64,000 nt of DNA from CAWGYQ01 sp963817395 (GTDB lineage: Bacteria > Acidobacteriota > Vicinamibacteria > Vicinamibacterales > CAVPJW01), in the NCBI GenBank assembly GCA_963817395.1, contig CAWFOC010000003.1, positions 310,001-374,000 of the forward strand, given 5' to 3'. The notes beneath the pieces were generated by a model. It was given only the letters and a program-made list of their open reading frames with translations, had not been told where the DNA came from and made no database searches. The position numbers and the translations under genes were made by a program. This document shows positions 19,120 to 27,167 of the stretch, piece after piece. Each line of letters opens with the position of its first letter. Position 1 is the stretch's first letter.

Positions 19120-19140
19120 TCTTTCCCACCTAGTCTTTCC
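19113..19140. repeat. Perfect tandem 14-bp duplication over two convergent stop codons
   Basis: CACCTAGTCTTTCC occurs at 19113-19126 and again at 19127-19140. The first copy holds the TAG stop of the shell protein and the second the stop of the MerR gene on the other strand. With one copy removed, both genes would end on the same palindromic CTAG. Confidence 0.9.
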
Positions 19141-19609
19141 GACGAGGCGCGGGCCGTTTTTTCTTTCGCGGACGAAGGCGCGAGCTGAGCTCGCGCAGCG
19201 AGCCCTCCTCTCCAATCACCAGCAGCGGCTGTGACGGTTCGCGCAGCAGGTTGAAGAACTGGCCGGTCTCGGTGCGCGCGTAGATCTCGCGGCCGTCGGT
19301 GAGCAGCCGCACGCGACCGCTTCCGCCGATGGCCTCGAACAGCCGGACCCCGAACCGGGCCCGCAGGGTCTCGATGAGCGTCCGAATCTTGTGTGCCGAG
19401 AAGCCGCGGCGCTTCAGATCGGCCAGGACGGCCAGCTCGAGCAGGTCGAGGGGTGAGTAGCGTCGCTCCGTATAGCCGCCGGCCTCGGTACGATGGGCCG
19501 GAATCGCCGCGGACACCAGGCGGCACGAGTCCCACCACTGGAGCTGGCGGGCGGTCAGGCCTGTGATGGCCGCCACCTCGCGCGCGCTATAAATTTTCTT
19601 CAGTCTCAC
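19130..19609 (-). CDS. MerR-family transcriptional regulator
   Basis: 159 aa with an N-terminal MerR winged helix (residues 5-75: YSAREVAAITGLTARQLQWW, then the wing RRYSPLDLLELAVLADLKRRGFS). The usual Tyr-Tyr before the wing is replaced by Trp-Trp. The C-terminal half has no Cys cluster, so it does not look like a metal sensor, and it ends in a basic tail (RPRKKKRPAPRRKD). Its ATG overlaps the TGA of the pterin dehydratase gene (ATGA), so it is the third gene of a thiO-phhB-merR operon. It faces the BMC-H gene tail to tail. The inducer is unknown. Confidence 0.82.
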   Translation of the reverse strand: MRLKKIYSAREVAAITGLTARQLQWWDSCRLVSAAIPAHRTEAGGYTERRYSPLDLLELAVLADLKRRGFSAHKIRTLIETLRARFGVRLFEAIGGSGRVRLLTDGREIYARTETGQFFNLLREPSQPLLVIGEEGSLRELSSRLRPRKKKRPAPRRKD

Positions 19610-19890
19610 GCTGCCGCACGCGCATCGGCCATCTTTGCGCCCTCGAAGTCTTTCTCCGTCAGGCCACCCTCGCTGTGCGTGCTGTAGATGAGCGTGACCT
19701 TCCGGTAGTTGATGACCACATCGGGATGGTGGTCGGCGGCCTCGGCGTCGCCGACGAGACGCGTGACGAAGGCGACCGCTGCTGGAAATCCGTCGAAGGT
19801 GAACTGTTTGCGGATTTGGTTGCCTTCAAGCGACCAGCCCTGGAGCCCGGTGAGGCGACGATCGATCTCGGAACGCGTCAGCAGTGCCAT
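19606..19890 (-). CDS. phhB: Pterin-4a-carbinolamine dehydratase
   Basis: 94 aa, the normal length for PCD/DCoH. The active-site signature is visible as ADHHPDVVINYRKVTLIYST with the tail THSEGGLTEKDF. It dehydrates 4a-hydroxytetrahydrobiopterin during aromatic amino acid hydroxylation; orphan copies in bacteria without the hydroxylase may serve molybdopterin metabolism. No hydroxylase gene is nearby. It lies 24 bases after the FAD oxidase gene and overlaps the MerR gene by four bases. Confidence 0.92.
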   Translation of the reverse strand: MALLTRSEIDRRLTGLQGWSLEGNQIRKQFTFDGFPAAVAFVTRLVGDAEAADHHPDVVINYRKVTLIYSTHSEGGLTEKDFEGAKMADARAAA

Positions 19891-19914
19891 GGACGACTCT
19901 CACCTTCTGCCGGC

Positions 19915-21030
19915 TCAGAATTCGCCGAAGCGGCCCGGCGCCAACGCGGCAAGTGCCGGATCGCCGTCGTCGCCTTCCACAATCGCGGCCACCAGCTGCG
20001 CCGTCAACGGCGCGAGGAGCACGCCGTTGCGGTAGTGCGCGGTCGCGTACACGAGCCCGGGAAGCCGCGTCGATCGGCCGACGATCGGCAGTTCATCCGG
20101 CGATGCCGGCCTGAGACCCGCCCGCGCGTCGATGAAGCCGGCCTGCCACGCAACCGGCACGAGCTCACAGGCCGCATCGAGAAGGTCGCGGACACCCGCC
20201 ACGGTGGTGCGCTCGTCGAAGCCCGCGTCCTCGACGGTGGCGCCGACGAGCAGGGTTCCATCCGGCCAGGGAACCATATAGCATCGCGCGCCCCATGTCG
20301 TGTGCGCGAGCGCAGGACCCTGCCAGGCCAGCCGGAGGAGCTGCCCTCGCACGGGTTTTACGGGCAGCGTGGGCAAATTCTCCAACTCGACGCCGCCCGA
20401 CCAGCTGCCCGCGGCGAGCACGACGGTGTCGGCGCTGAGCACATCACCTTCGTCCGTCTCGACCGAGAGTCCGCGCGATTGCCGTTTGACCCTCAATGCC
20501 CGCGCGTTGACGATGTGCGCATCCTTGGCCGCGAGCGCCCGTTCCAGCGCCTGCACCAGGTGCGGCGCCGAAACGAAGGCGTGCTCGGGAATGAGCAGCG
20601 CGGCCTGCACGCCGTCGCTCAATCGCGGTTCGGCTTCCCGCGCCCCGGGGCCGTCCAGCAACAGGCTCTTGACACCTCGCGCCTGGTGAGAAGCCGCGGC
20701 GGCTCTCAGGTGATCGGCCGACTCGTCTGCAAGCGCCACTTCGAGTGTGCCGATCCGCCCGAACGGTATCGCGCAACCGGTATCGGCGATCACGCGTGCG
20801 ACGAATTCGTCGTAGAGAGCCAGGCTGCGGACACCGATGTCGAGGAGCACTCCGTGATCGTGCCCTTCGATATGAGGTGACAGAATTCCGGCAGAGGCGC
20901 GCGTGGCGCCTCGGCCGATGCCGCGGCCGTCCAAGACGGTGACCGCGGCGCCACGTGACGCGAGCTCGTAGGCAACGGCGCACCCGATGATGCCGCCGCC
21001 GATCACGATCACGTCACTCGTTCGTTGCAT
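19915..21030 (-). CDS. thiO: FAD-dependent glycine/D-amino-acid oxidase, ThiO-like
   Basis: 371 aa from ATG 21030 (MQRTSDVIVIGGGIIGCAVAYEL), the start that puts the GGGIIG Rossmann motif at residues 10-15. DAO-family blocks follow: an RGQLLRL strand in the middle and the C-terminal FAD motif RPASPDELPIVG...YRNGVLLAP. ThiO oxidises glycine to iminoacetate for the thiazole of thiamin, but no thiS/thiG gene is near, so a general D-amino-acid or sarcosine oxidase is possible. First gene of the operon with phhB and merR; a GATAAT box at 21044-21049 lies 13 bases before the start. Confidence 0.82.
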   Translation of the reverse strand: MQRTSDVIVIGGGIIGCAVAYELASRGAAVTVLDGRGIGRGATRASAGILSPHIEGHDHGVLLDIGVRSLALYDEFVARVIADTGCAIPFGRIGTLEVALADESADHLRAAAASHQARGVKSLLLDGPGAREAEPRLSDGVQAALLIPEHAFVSAPHLVQALERALAAKDAHIVNARALRVKRQSRGLSVETDEGDVLSADTVVLAAGSWSGGVELENLPTLPVKPVRGQLLRLAWQGPALAHTTWGARCYMVPWPDGTLLVGATVEDAGFDERTTVAGVRDLLDAACELVPVAWQAGFIDARAGLRPASPDELPIVGRSTRLPGLVYATAHYRNGVLLAPLTAQLVAAIVEGDDGDPALAALAPGRFGEF

Positions 21031-21043
21031 CACCGACCCTGTT

Positions 21044-21049
21044 ATTATC
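21044..21049 (-). promoter_or_regulatory. -10-like box for the thiO-phhB-merR operon
   Basis: GATAAT on the minus strand, 13 bases before ATG 21030, in the 80-base divergent gap to the DUF1028 gene. Confidence 0.4.
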
Positions 21050-21110
21050 GCAGAGTCGTACTCATTCACTTGTGATTGCCCCGACATCTCATCCTGAGGG
21101 AGGAGCACTC

Positions 21111-22100
21111 ATGCGGCACGCGCTCGCCGGACTGCTGTCGGCGCTCGTCCTCGTCACCGGATCGGCCACCGCCGATTCCCTCGTCCATACCTTTTCCATC
21201 GTCGCGCGTGATCCGGCAACGGGAGAGCTCGGCGTCGCGGTTCAGTCGCACTGGTTCTCCGTGGGATCGATCGTGACCTGGGCCGAGGCCGGCGTCGGAG
21301 CCATCGCGACGCAGTCGTTCGTCGATCCGGGCTACGGACCGCGAGGGCTCGAACTGATGCGGGGTGGGCAGACCGCCACCGACGCGCTTCGAACCCTCAC
21401 GATGAAAGACGCGCAACGCGACGTCCGGCAGGTGGCGATGGTGGATGCGCGCGGCAACGTCGCGGCACACACCGGATCGCTGGCGATTGCTGCAGCCGGC
21501 CATCACGTGGGTGGCCAGTTCTCCGTGCAGGCGAATTTGATGGAAAACGACCGCGTATGGCCCGCGATGGCACAGGCTTTCGAGCAGACCAAGGGCGATC
21601 TAGCCGATCGCATGCTGGCGGCGCTCGAAGCCGGTCAGGCCGTGGGCGGCGACATCCGCGGCCAGCAGTCGGCCGCCCTGCTCATCGTCAGGCCACAGTC
21701 CACCGGGCGGCCATGGGCCGGTGCCGATCGGACGTTCGACCTGCGCGTGGAAGACAATCCGAATCCCGTCCACGAGCTGCGCCGTCTGGTGCGCCTGCAG
21801 CGCGCGTACGCACGAGCGTCGCGCGGAGACGACCTGGTGGCCGAGCAGAAGATTGAAGAAGCCCTGAAGGAGTACACCGAGGCCGCGCGGCTGGCCCCCG
21901 AGATCGAGGAGCTGCCGTTCTGGCAGGCGGTGACGCTGGCATCGGTGGGCCGTGAAGCTGAGGCGGCGCCGATCTTCCAGAGCGTTTTTCAGAAGAACCC
22001 GATTTGGGCCGAGCTCGTCGGGCGGCTGCCGGCGTCGAAAATCCTGCCCGATGATCCGGCACTCATCGCGCGCATCCGCGCGCTCGCGCCCCCGCGCTGA
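21111..22100 (+). CDS. Exported DUF1028 Ntn-hydrolase-like protein with TPR-like C-terminus
   Basis: 329 aa from ATG 21111, preceded by GGGAGGAG at ideal spacing. The signal peptide (residues 1-22, ending ATAD) exposes the DUF1028 domain: HTFSIVARDPATGELGVAVQSHWFSVGSIV, then GVGAIATQSFVDPGYG. DUF1028 belongs to the Ntn-hydrolase fold; its substrate is uncertain. After about residue 225 an alpha-helical TPR-like tail (EQKIEEALKEYTEAARLAPEI) is present, a combination seen elsewhere in the family. It converges on the next gene with adjacent stop codons. Confidence 0.86.
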   Translation: MRHALAGLLSALVLVTGSATADSLVHTFSIVARDPATGELGVAVQSHWFSVGSIVTWAEAGVGAIATQSFVDPGYGPRGLELMRGGQTATDALRTLTMKDAQRDVRQVAMVDARGNVAAHTGSLAIAAAGHHVGGQFSVQANLMENDRVWPAMAQAFEQTKGDLADRMLAALEAGQAVGGDIRGQQSAALLIVRPQSTGRPWAGADRTFDLRVEDNPNPVHELRRLVRLQRAYARASRGDDLVAEQKIEEALKEYTEAARLAPEIEELPFWQAVTLASVGREAEAAPIFQSVFQKNPIWAELVGRLPASKILPDDPALIARIRALAPPR

Positions 22101-22730
22101 TTACTTCGAAGACTTCCTGCCGCGATGCGGACGAGTCGTGACGATCGGTGTCACGGAGTTGAGGGGTATTCCCGTACGGAAGCCGTCGTTCATGAACCGG
22201 CCGAAGCCGCCCGGGCGATCGAAGAATGTTGGGACCGTCCTGACGTGGCCCGGGAAGCCGCCGGGCGTCACGACGTGGCCCGGGAAGAAACCGACGGATG
22301 GAAAGAAGGGGAATGCTGTGGCGACCGACGGTACGACAACCACCGTGGGCGCCGGTGCCTGGACCACGACCGTTGGGGGCGACGTGACGCCCGCCATGTC
22401 AGCACGCCACGGCTCGGCACTGAGATCGGGCGAGGGCGCGGTCGATTCCGCAGGAGAGGCGGTCGGTCCCGCCGGTGCCTGAATCGTGCGCCCCTGTCGG
22501 AGCATCACGACGATGACTCGCTCGCTGACACCCGCCCGCTTGAGCTCGACGATGTCACGGGGCGTCAGGCTGTAGACCCTCCCACTGGTTTCAACCAACG
22601 CGACGAGCACCTCGTCACCGAGCCCGGCGTGCGTGAGCTCGACGAGATCGCTCACGCTGACCGCGGCCGCCGGTCGTGCGTGAACGCCGCACGCGAGAAC
22701 GACGAGCAGGGCGATCCACCTGATCCGCAT
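22101..22730 (-). CDS. Secreted hypothetical protein with internal helical duplication
   Basis: 209 aa from ATG 22730 behind an AGGGGG ribosome site. Signal peptide MRIRWIALLVVLACGVHARPAAA. Two similar 25-residue units follow: VSDLVELTHAGLGDEVLVAL and PRDIVELKRAGVSERVIVVM, a repeat I associate with secreted Acidobacteriota proteins of unknown role. The C-terminal 90 residues are rich in Pro, Val, Gly and Phe (VVTPGGFPGHVRTVPTFF) and end in a basic tail. No enzyme motif. A TAGAAT box at 22753-22758 is the likely -10. Confidence 0.72.
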   Translation of the reverse strand: MRIRWIALLVVLACGVHARPAAAVSVSDLVELTHAGLGDEVLVALVETSGRVYSLTPRDIVELKRAGVSERVIVVMLRQGRTIQAPAGPTASPAESTAPSPDLSAEPWRADMAGVTSPPTVVVQAPAPTVVVVPSVATAFPFFPSVGFFPGHVVTPGGFPGHVRTVPTFFDRPGGFGRFMNDGFRTGIPLNSVTPIVTTRPHRGRKSSK

Positions 22731-22752
22731 TGCTTGCCCCCTACGCGATTCC

Positions 22753-22758
22753 ATTCTA
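22753..22758 (-). promoter_or_regulatory. -10-like box
   Basis: TAGAAT on the minus strand, 22 bases before ATG 22730. It leaves a leader of about 16 bases that contains the AGGGGG ribosome site. Confidence 0.45.
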
Positions 22759-23019
22759 CGCTCCCGGACGCCGAGACCCAACCTGCGACGGGCTGCCGTC
22801 GAGTAGCGCCTGAAGTGGACAATGTTCGCCATCAGGTGACAGGCCGCAGTCGAGCTCGTGAATGGTAAATGACTCTGCTGCCTAGGTTTATGGCACCATC
22901 CGGCTGGCGACGTCGGGTACGGCGCTTGCTGGTGCATTTCTGACGCCAGTGGCGAGACGACGAACCGGCGTCACGGATACACTGAGCGCCGCCGAAACCT
23001 GGAAACGGGAGAAATGTTG

Positions 23020-24008
23020 ATGGGCACCAACCGCGCCGCGTTCCTCGTCGTCGCATTGGCGGCCGCCGCGGTCGTGGGCGGCGGGGCCTATTTCGCGACC
23101 CGCGACAACACGGGCCAGCTGCCTCACGAAGCGACCGCTGTCGATGTCGCGCCTGGACCGGGCGCCGTCATGGAAACGGAAGCCGTGCTGGAAGACACCG
23201 CGCCAATCGCGCCGGCTCCTGTGGTGGAGACGCCGCGTCCGCCGCGCGTCGAGCCTCGTCCTTCACCCACGAAGGAACGTCCGACGCGCCAACCGGAGGC
23301 CGCTGCCCGTCCCACGGCGTCGCGCACGCCATCAACCGCGCCCGCGCCGGAGCCGGCGCGCCGCCGCCCGCGCCAACACCGAGCGGTCAGCCAATCGTCG
23401 TCAGCGAGAACGTGCCGCCTGAGCCGGTGGCGGCCGAAACGCGGGCTCCAGAGCTTCTCGCCCCTGAGGAACATCAGAAACAGTTCGACGAGCTGGTTGT
23501 CTCGGCCGATTCGGTCATCGGGCTGCAGCTCGAGAAAGCCGTCAGCACCGAAACCGCCAAGATCGAGGACGTGGTGGACGCACGCGTCACGCGCGATGTG
23601 AGAGTGGGCAACGACGTCGCTATTCCCGCCGGTTCCCGCATGATCGGCTCGGTCACGGTTGCCGACCGCGGCGGCAAGATGAAAGGGCGTGCAAGGCTCG
23701 GCGTTCGCTTCCACACACTCGTGCTCGCCGACGGCACTCGAACCAACCTCAACACCGAACCCCTGATTCGTGAGGGATCCTCGCCATCAGGCGAGAGCAC
23801 GGCCAAGATCGGCGCCGGCGCCATTGGCGGCGCGATCCTCGGTGCGATTCTGGGCGGCGGCAAAGGCGCCGTGATCGGTGGGACTGCGGGCGCGGGCGCA
23901 GGTACGGCCGCGGTTCTGTCGGGCGGTCGTAACGCCGCCGAGCTGCGCGAAGGATCAACCGTCACCGTGCGTCTGATCGATCCGGTTACCATCACCGTCG
24001 AGCGGTAA
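23020..24008 (+). CDS. Membrane-anchored proline-rich protein with glycine-zipper C-terminus (frameshift near 23355)
   Basis: N-terminal anchor (AAFLVVALAAAAVVGGGAYF), a Pro/Ala/Thr-rich linker, then a folded C-terminal domain: DARVTRDVRVGNDVAIPAGS, a TVADRGGKMKGRARLGVRF strand region and a long Gly/Ala glycine zipper (IGAGAIGGAILGAILGGGKG). The C-terminal part recalls TrbI/VirB10-like and outer-membrane glycine-zipper domains, but no secretion genes are near. ATG 23020 is chosen over 23014 because GGGAGA at 23007-23012 is then correctly spaced. The frame breaks in the Pro-rich linker between about 23350 and 23370, where one base appears to be missing; correction gives about 330 residues. Function unknown. 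Confidence 0.62.
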
Positions 24009-24038
24009 GAGCCCTTCGTCCGCCCCGTTCCCGCCGGC

Positions 24039-24046
24039 GATACAAT
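24039..24046 (+). promoter_or_regulatory. -10-like box, predicted leaderless start
   Basis: GATACAAT with TACAAT at 24041-24046, six bases before ATG 24053. Same geometry as the box at 8599-8606. Confidence 0.48.
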
Positions 24047-24052
24047 CACCGC

Positions 24053-24346
24053 ATGCGGGTTCGGCTGTTCATCATCCTCCTGTTGGTGGCCGCGACCGTC
24101 ACGGCCGGTGCGTCAGCGCAACAGCTGCGGAAGCAGGAGCTCGCCGTCGGCGTCAACTGCACGCGCGTCCCGACCATCGGGTGCGCCGGTGCCACCCCCC
24201 CCGACGTCATCCCGGCACTCAAACAGGAAGGCTACGCCGCGATCATCAACCTGCGCCACGCCAGCGGGCGCGGGGCGGATGTCGAGGGCCAGAAGGCGCT
24301 GGCCGAGGCCGCCGCACGATCTCAACCTTCGACACGACACCTATGA
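24053..24346 (+). CDS. Short exported protein resembling the N-terminus of DSP/TIGR01244-like phosphatases
   Basis: 97 aa: signal peptide (residues 3-22), then QELAVGVNCTRVPTIGCAGATPPDVIPALKQEGYAAIINLRHASGRGADV, like the first half of exported dual-specificity-phosphatase-related domains. The catalytic Cys-x5-Arg half is absent: after AEAAARSQP the protein ends at a TGA overlapping the ATG of the decarboxylase gene (ATGA). Either the gene lost its 3' half or an internal stretch is missing in this sequence. It is too short to be a working phosphatase. Confidence 0.5.
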   Translation: MRVRLFIILLLVAATVTAGASAQQLRKQELAVGVNCTRVPTIGCAGATPPDVIPALKQEGYAAIINLRHASGRGADVEGQKALAEAAARSQPSTRHL

Positions 24347-25819
24347 GTACTGATTTCGCGCCTCAATCAGGCGATATGGACAAGGCCGACTTTCGTCGGC
24401 ACGCCCATCGCCTCGTCGATTGGATAGCCGAATACCTGGACGATTCTGAACGCTACCCGGTGCTCTCGACCGTGCAGCCGCGCGACATCGTCAACGCGCT
24501 TCCATCGAGCGCCCCCCGCCACGGTGAGTCGTTCGATGCCGTCCTCGACGACTTCGAGCGCATTCTCGTGCCTGGCCTCACGCACTGGAACCACCCGGGC
24601 TTTTTTGCCTACTTCTCGATCAGTGCCAGCGCTCCAGGCGTGCTGGCCGAGTTCCTGGCGGCGGCGCTCAATCAGCAGGCCATGCTCTGGCGAACCTCGC
24701 CCACTGCGACGGAGCTCGAAGAGGTGTCTCTGGGCTGGCTTCGAGACCTGATGGGTCTCTCTCCTGATTTCGAAGGCGTCATCTACGACACCGCATCGAT
24801 TTCGAGCATGCACGCGCTGGCGGCCGCGAGAGAGGCCGCGGTGCCTCATGTGCGTGAGCGCGGCCTGAGCGGCGCGACAGCCCCAAACGGCGTCGCGGTC
24901 TACTGCTCAGAGCACGCGCACTCCTCCATCGACAAGGCCGTGATCACGCTTGGGCTGGGCCACGCGTCGCTCAGGAAGGTTTCCGCCAACGAACGCTTCG
25001 AGATGCGCGTCGACGCGCTCCAGGAAGCGATCGCTGCGGACCGCCGGGCGGGCATCATCCCGATCGCGGTGGTGGCCACGGTGGGCACCACGTCGACCAC
25101 CAGCGTCGACCCCGTTCGCGAGATCGCCGCGCTGTGCGCTCGCGAGCGCGTGTGGCTGCACGTCGACGCCGCTTACGGCGGCGCGGCTGCCCTGCTGAGC
25201 GAGCGCCGGCACTTTTTCGACGGCTGCGAGCAGGCCGACTCGCTCGTGGTCAACCCTCACAAGTGGCTGTTCACACCAGTCGACCTCAGCGCATTTTTTT
25301 GCCGACGGATGGATGTCGGTACGCGAAGCGTTTTCGCTGACGCCGGAGTACCTTCAGACGCGCGAAGGGGCCACGGTGAAGAATCTGATGGATACCGGCA
25401 TACAGCTTGGCCGGCGGTTCCGCGCGTTGAAGCTCTGGATCATCATGCGGTACTTCGGCGCAGAAGGGTTGAAGGCGAGACTCCGCGAACACATCGCGCT
25501 TGCGACCGAGTTTGCGACGTGGGTCGAAGAGCACCCGGACTTCGAACTGCTGGCGCCTGTGCCGTTCAGCGTCGTCTGCTTTCGAGCCCGGCCGTCCACG
25601 GGTTCGTGGACGGACGCAGAGCTCGACCACCTGAATGAAGAGATCCTCGAGACGGTGAATCGGTCGGGCCGGATCTTCATGTCACATACGCGCCTGCATG
25701 GACGCTATACGCTCCGGCTGGCTATCGGACATATCCGAACCACCAGCCGGCACGTGGGCGACGCCTGGAGGCTTCTGGAGCAGACTGCACAGAGCCTGGC
25801 CGCTGCCCGAAGCTCATAA
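24343..25819 (+). CDS. PLP-dependent decarboxylase, aromatic-L-amino-acid/group II type (frameshift at 25318)
   Basis: About 491 aa after correction. Group II decarboxylase features: HWNHPGFFAYF, the substrate-side block WRTSPTATELEE, HVDAAYGGAAAL (Asp holding the pyridine ring) and the PLP lysine in NPHKWL (about residue 306). Best match by pattern is the aromatic L-amino acid decarboxylase (DOPA/tyrosine/tryptophan) group. The frame changes at 25318-25319: dropping one G from GTCGGTACGC gives RMDVVREAFSLTPEYL, and the second frame then runs to the stop with family-typical sequence (LKLWIIMRYFG). Decarboxylates amino acids to amines in the cytosol. ATG 24343 overlaps the preceding stop. Confidence 0.85.
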
Positions 25820-25987
25820 CACTCCCGCTTCAAGCTAGTTACAGCACATCGCGTCTTCGATGTCACCGGCGACCAGACAGGCCGCGGTCGCGGTGGCGTG
25901 GAGACACTCGCCTATTGGCGCACCCCTTGCAGTTCGTTGCCATGCATCTCAGATGAGATGCCACTGGTGTCGACAAAGGAGCCGTCA

Positions 25988-26596
25988 ATGTACTTCCGCA
26001 AACCTGCTGTGCTCGGAGCCCTGATGTGTCTCGTGCTCGCGCCCGCGCCGGCGCGAGCCGACTGGCTGCTGTCTCCGTACCTGGGTACCACGTTCGGCAG
26101 CGAGCTGACGGACTCGGAGAATACGGATAACGAATTCGCCAACAAGTTGAACTACGGCGTGGCGCTCACCTTCATGGGCGGGGGCATCATCGGGTTCGAG
26201 ATCGATTTCGCGTACGCGCCGGAGTTCTTCGAAGCCAACGACGAGGATCTGGACTTCCTGGACGACAGCAACCTGACGACCATCATGGCGAATCTGGTGG
26301 TTGGCGCACCTATCGGCGGACAGACCGGACCTGGATTTCGCCCGTACGCGGCGGGAGGTATCGGGCTGATGCGAGCCAACCTGGAAAGTGCAGGAGATCT
26401 CTTCGACGACATCAGCGACAACAGCTTCGGCATCAACGTCGGCGGCGGTGTGATCGGGTTTCTCTCCAACAACATCGGGCTCAGAGGCGATCTGCGCTAC
26501 TTCCAGTCGCTGTCGGACATCGGCGACAATCTCGACTTCGATCTGGGAACGTTCCGCTACTGGCGAGGCACCGGCGGCATCGTCTTTCGGTTCTGA
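25988..26596 (+). CDS. Small outer-membrane beta-barrel protein
   Basis: 202 aa from ATG 25988 with AAAGGAG seven bases upstream. Signal peptide MYFRKPAVLGALMCLVLAPAPARA. The mature part alternates polar and hydrophobic residues in amphipathic strands with acidic turns (ELTDSENTDNEF, EANDEDLDFLDDSN) and glycine-rich strands (YAAGGIGLMRANL, FGINVGGGVIGFL), ending in the aromatic terminus GGIVFRF. This fits an OmpA/OmpW-like porin-fold barrel of eight strands. No ligand can be inferred. Monocistronic. Confidence 0.8.
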   Translation: MYFRKPAVLGALMCLVLAPAPARADWLLSPYLGTTFGSELTDSENTDNEFANKLNYGVALTFMGGGIIGFEIDFAYAPEFFEANDEDLDFLDDSNLTTIMANLVVGAPIGGQTGPGFRPYAAGGIGLMRANLESAGDLFDDISDNSFGINVGGGVIGFLSNNIGLRGDLRYFQSLSDIGDNLDFDLGTFRYWRGTGGIVFRF

Positions 26597-26621
26597 GTAC
26601 CCGGCGGCTGCTCCACGATCT

Positions 26622-27089
26622 TCAGGCGAATGGGCCGAGCTGAAATTGCTCGACCCACTTCGCCTGCTGGCCGATGAGCGCCACGAGGCCGTGCAACGGA
26701 AAGCGCGGGAGCGTCGTCTGGGAACCGGGAGCCGTCAGCTGCCCGAGCAGCTTGGGCAGGTTCGGCATGTGGCCCACCAGCATCACGTCGCGCCCTTCGC
26801 TACTGATCCGGTCCTTTATCCAGTCGGGCGGATCGTCGGGCTGCAGGCCGCGCACCGCCGCAAACTCCGCCAGTGGATTGCAGGCGCGCCAGAATGCTTC
26901 AGCCGTCTGGCGGGCGCGCGCCTTGCCGCTGTGCCAGATCACGGCGGGCTTCACACCGCGAAGCGCCGCGTCGGACGCCAGCCGGGCGACGTGCTCCAGT
27001 CCGGCAGCCGTGAGCTTGCGCTGGTGATCGACGTCAGGCGCCGCGGCCTGGCCGTGGTGCACGAGATACACCCATCTCTCGTCGTTCAT
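26622..27089 (-). CDS. SixA-like histidine phosphatase with altered RHG motif
   Basis: 155 aa of the histidine phosphatase (phosphoglycerate mutase-like) fold, SixA branch. The catalytic region reads LVHHGQAAA, so the Arg of the usual R-H-G is His11 while the nucleophile His12 is kept. Other expected elements are present: LTAAGLEHV, the second Arg in SGKARARQTAE, and the later His in LVGHMPNLPKLLG. SixA removes phosphate from phosphohistidine on phosphotransfer proteins; here activity may be reduced or the role changed. A terminator upstream (27116-27142) separates it from the RmuC-side genes. Confidence 0.83.
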   Translation of the reverse strand: MNDERWVYLVHHGQAAAPDVDHQRKLTAAGLEHVARLASDAALRGVKPAVIWHSGKARARQTAEAFWRACNPLAEFAAVRGLQPDDPPDWIKDRISSEGRDVMLVGHMPNLPKLLGQLTAPGSQTTLPRFPLHGLVALIGQQAKWVEQFQLGPFA

Positions 27090-27115
27090 CGCTCTATGAG
27101 GGTCCAGAAAAACGA

Positions 27116-27142
27116 AGCCCCGCCGTATCGTCCGGCGGGGCT
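27116..27142 (-). terminator. Rho-independent terminator
   Basis: Ten-base perfect stem (AGCCCCGCCG/CGGCGGGGCT) with a seven-base loop, 26 bases after the stop of the minus-strand gene at 27168. On the minus strand it is followed by TTCGTTTTTC, giving the required U tract. Confidence 0.85.
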
Positions 27143-27167
27143 GTGCGAGAACTGAAAGGGCTGCGGG

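Noticed and set aside
17030..25324. Programmed +1 ribosomal frameshifting at the GTCGGTACGC sites
   Set aside because: Shifts occur in about fifteen unrelated genes at non-slippery sites; sequence error is simpler.
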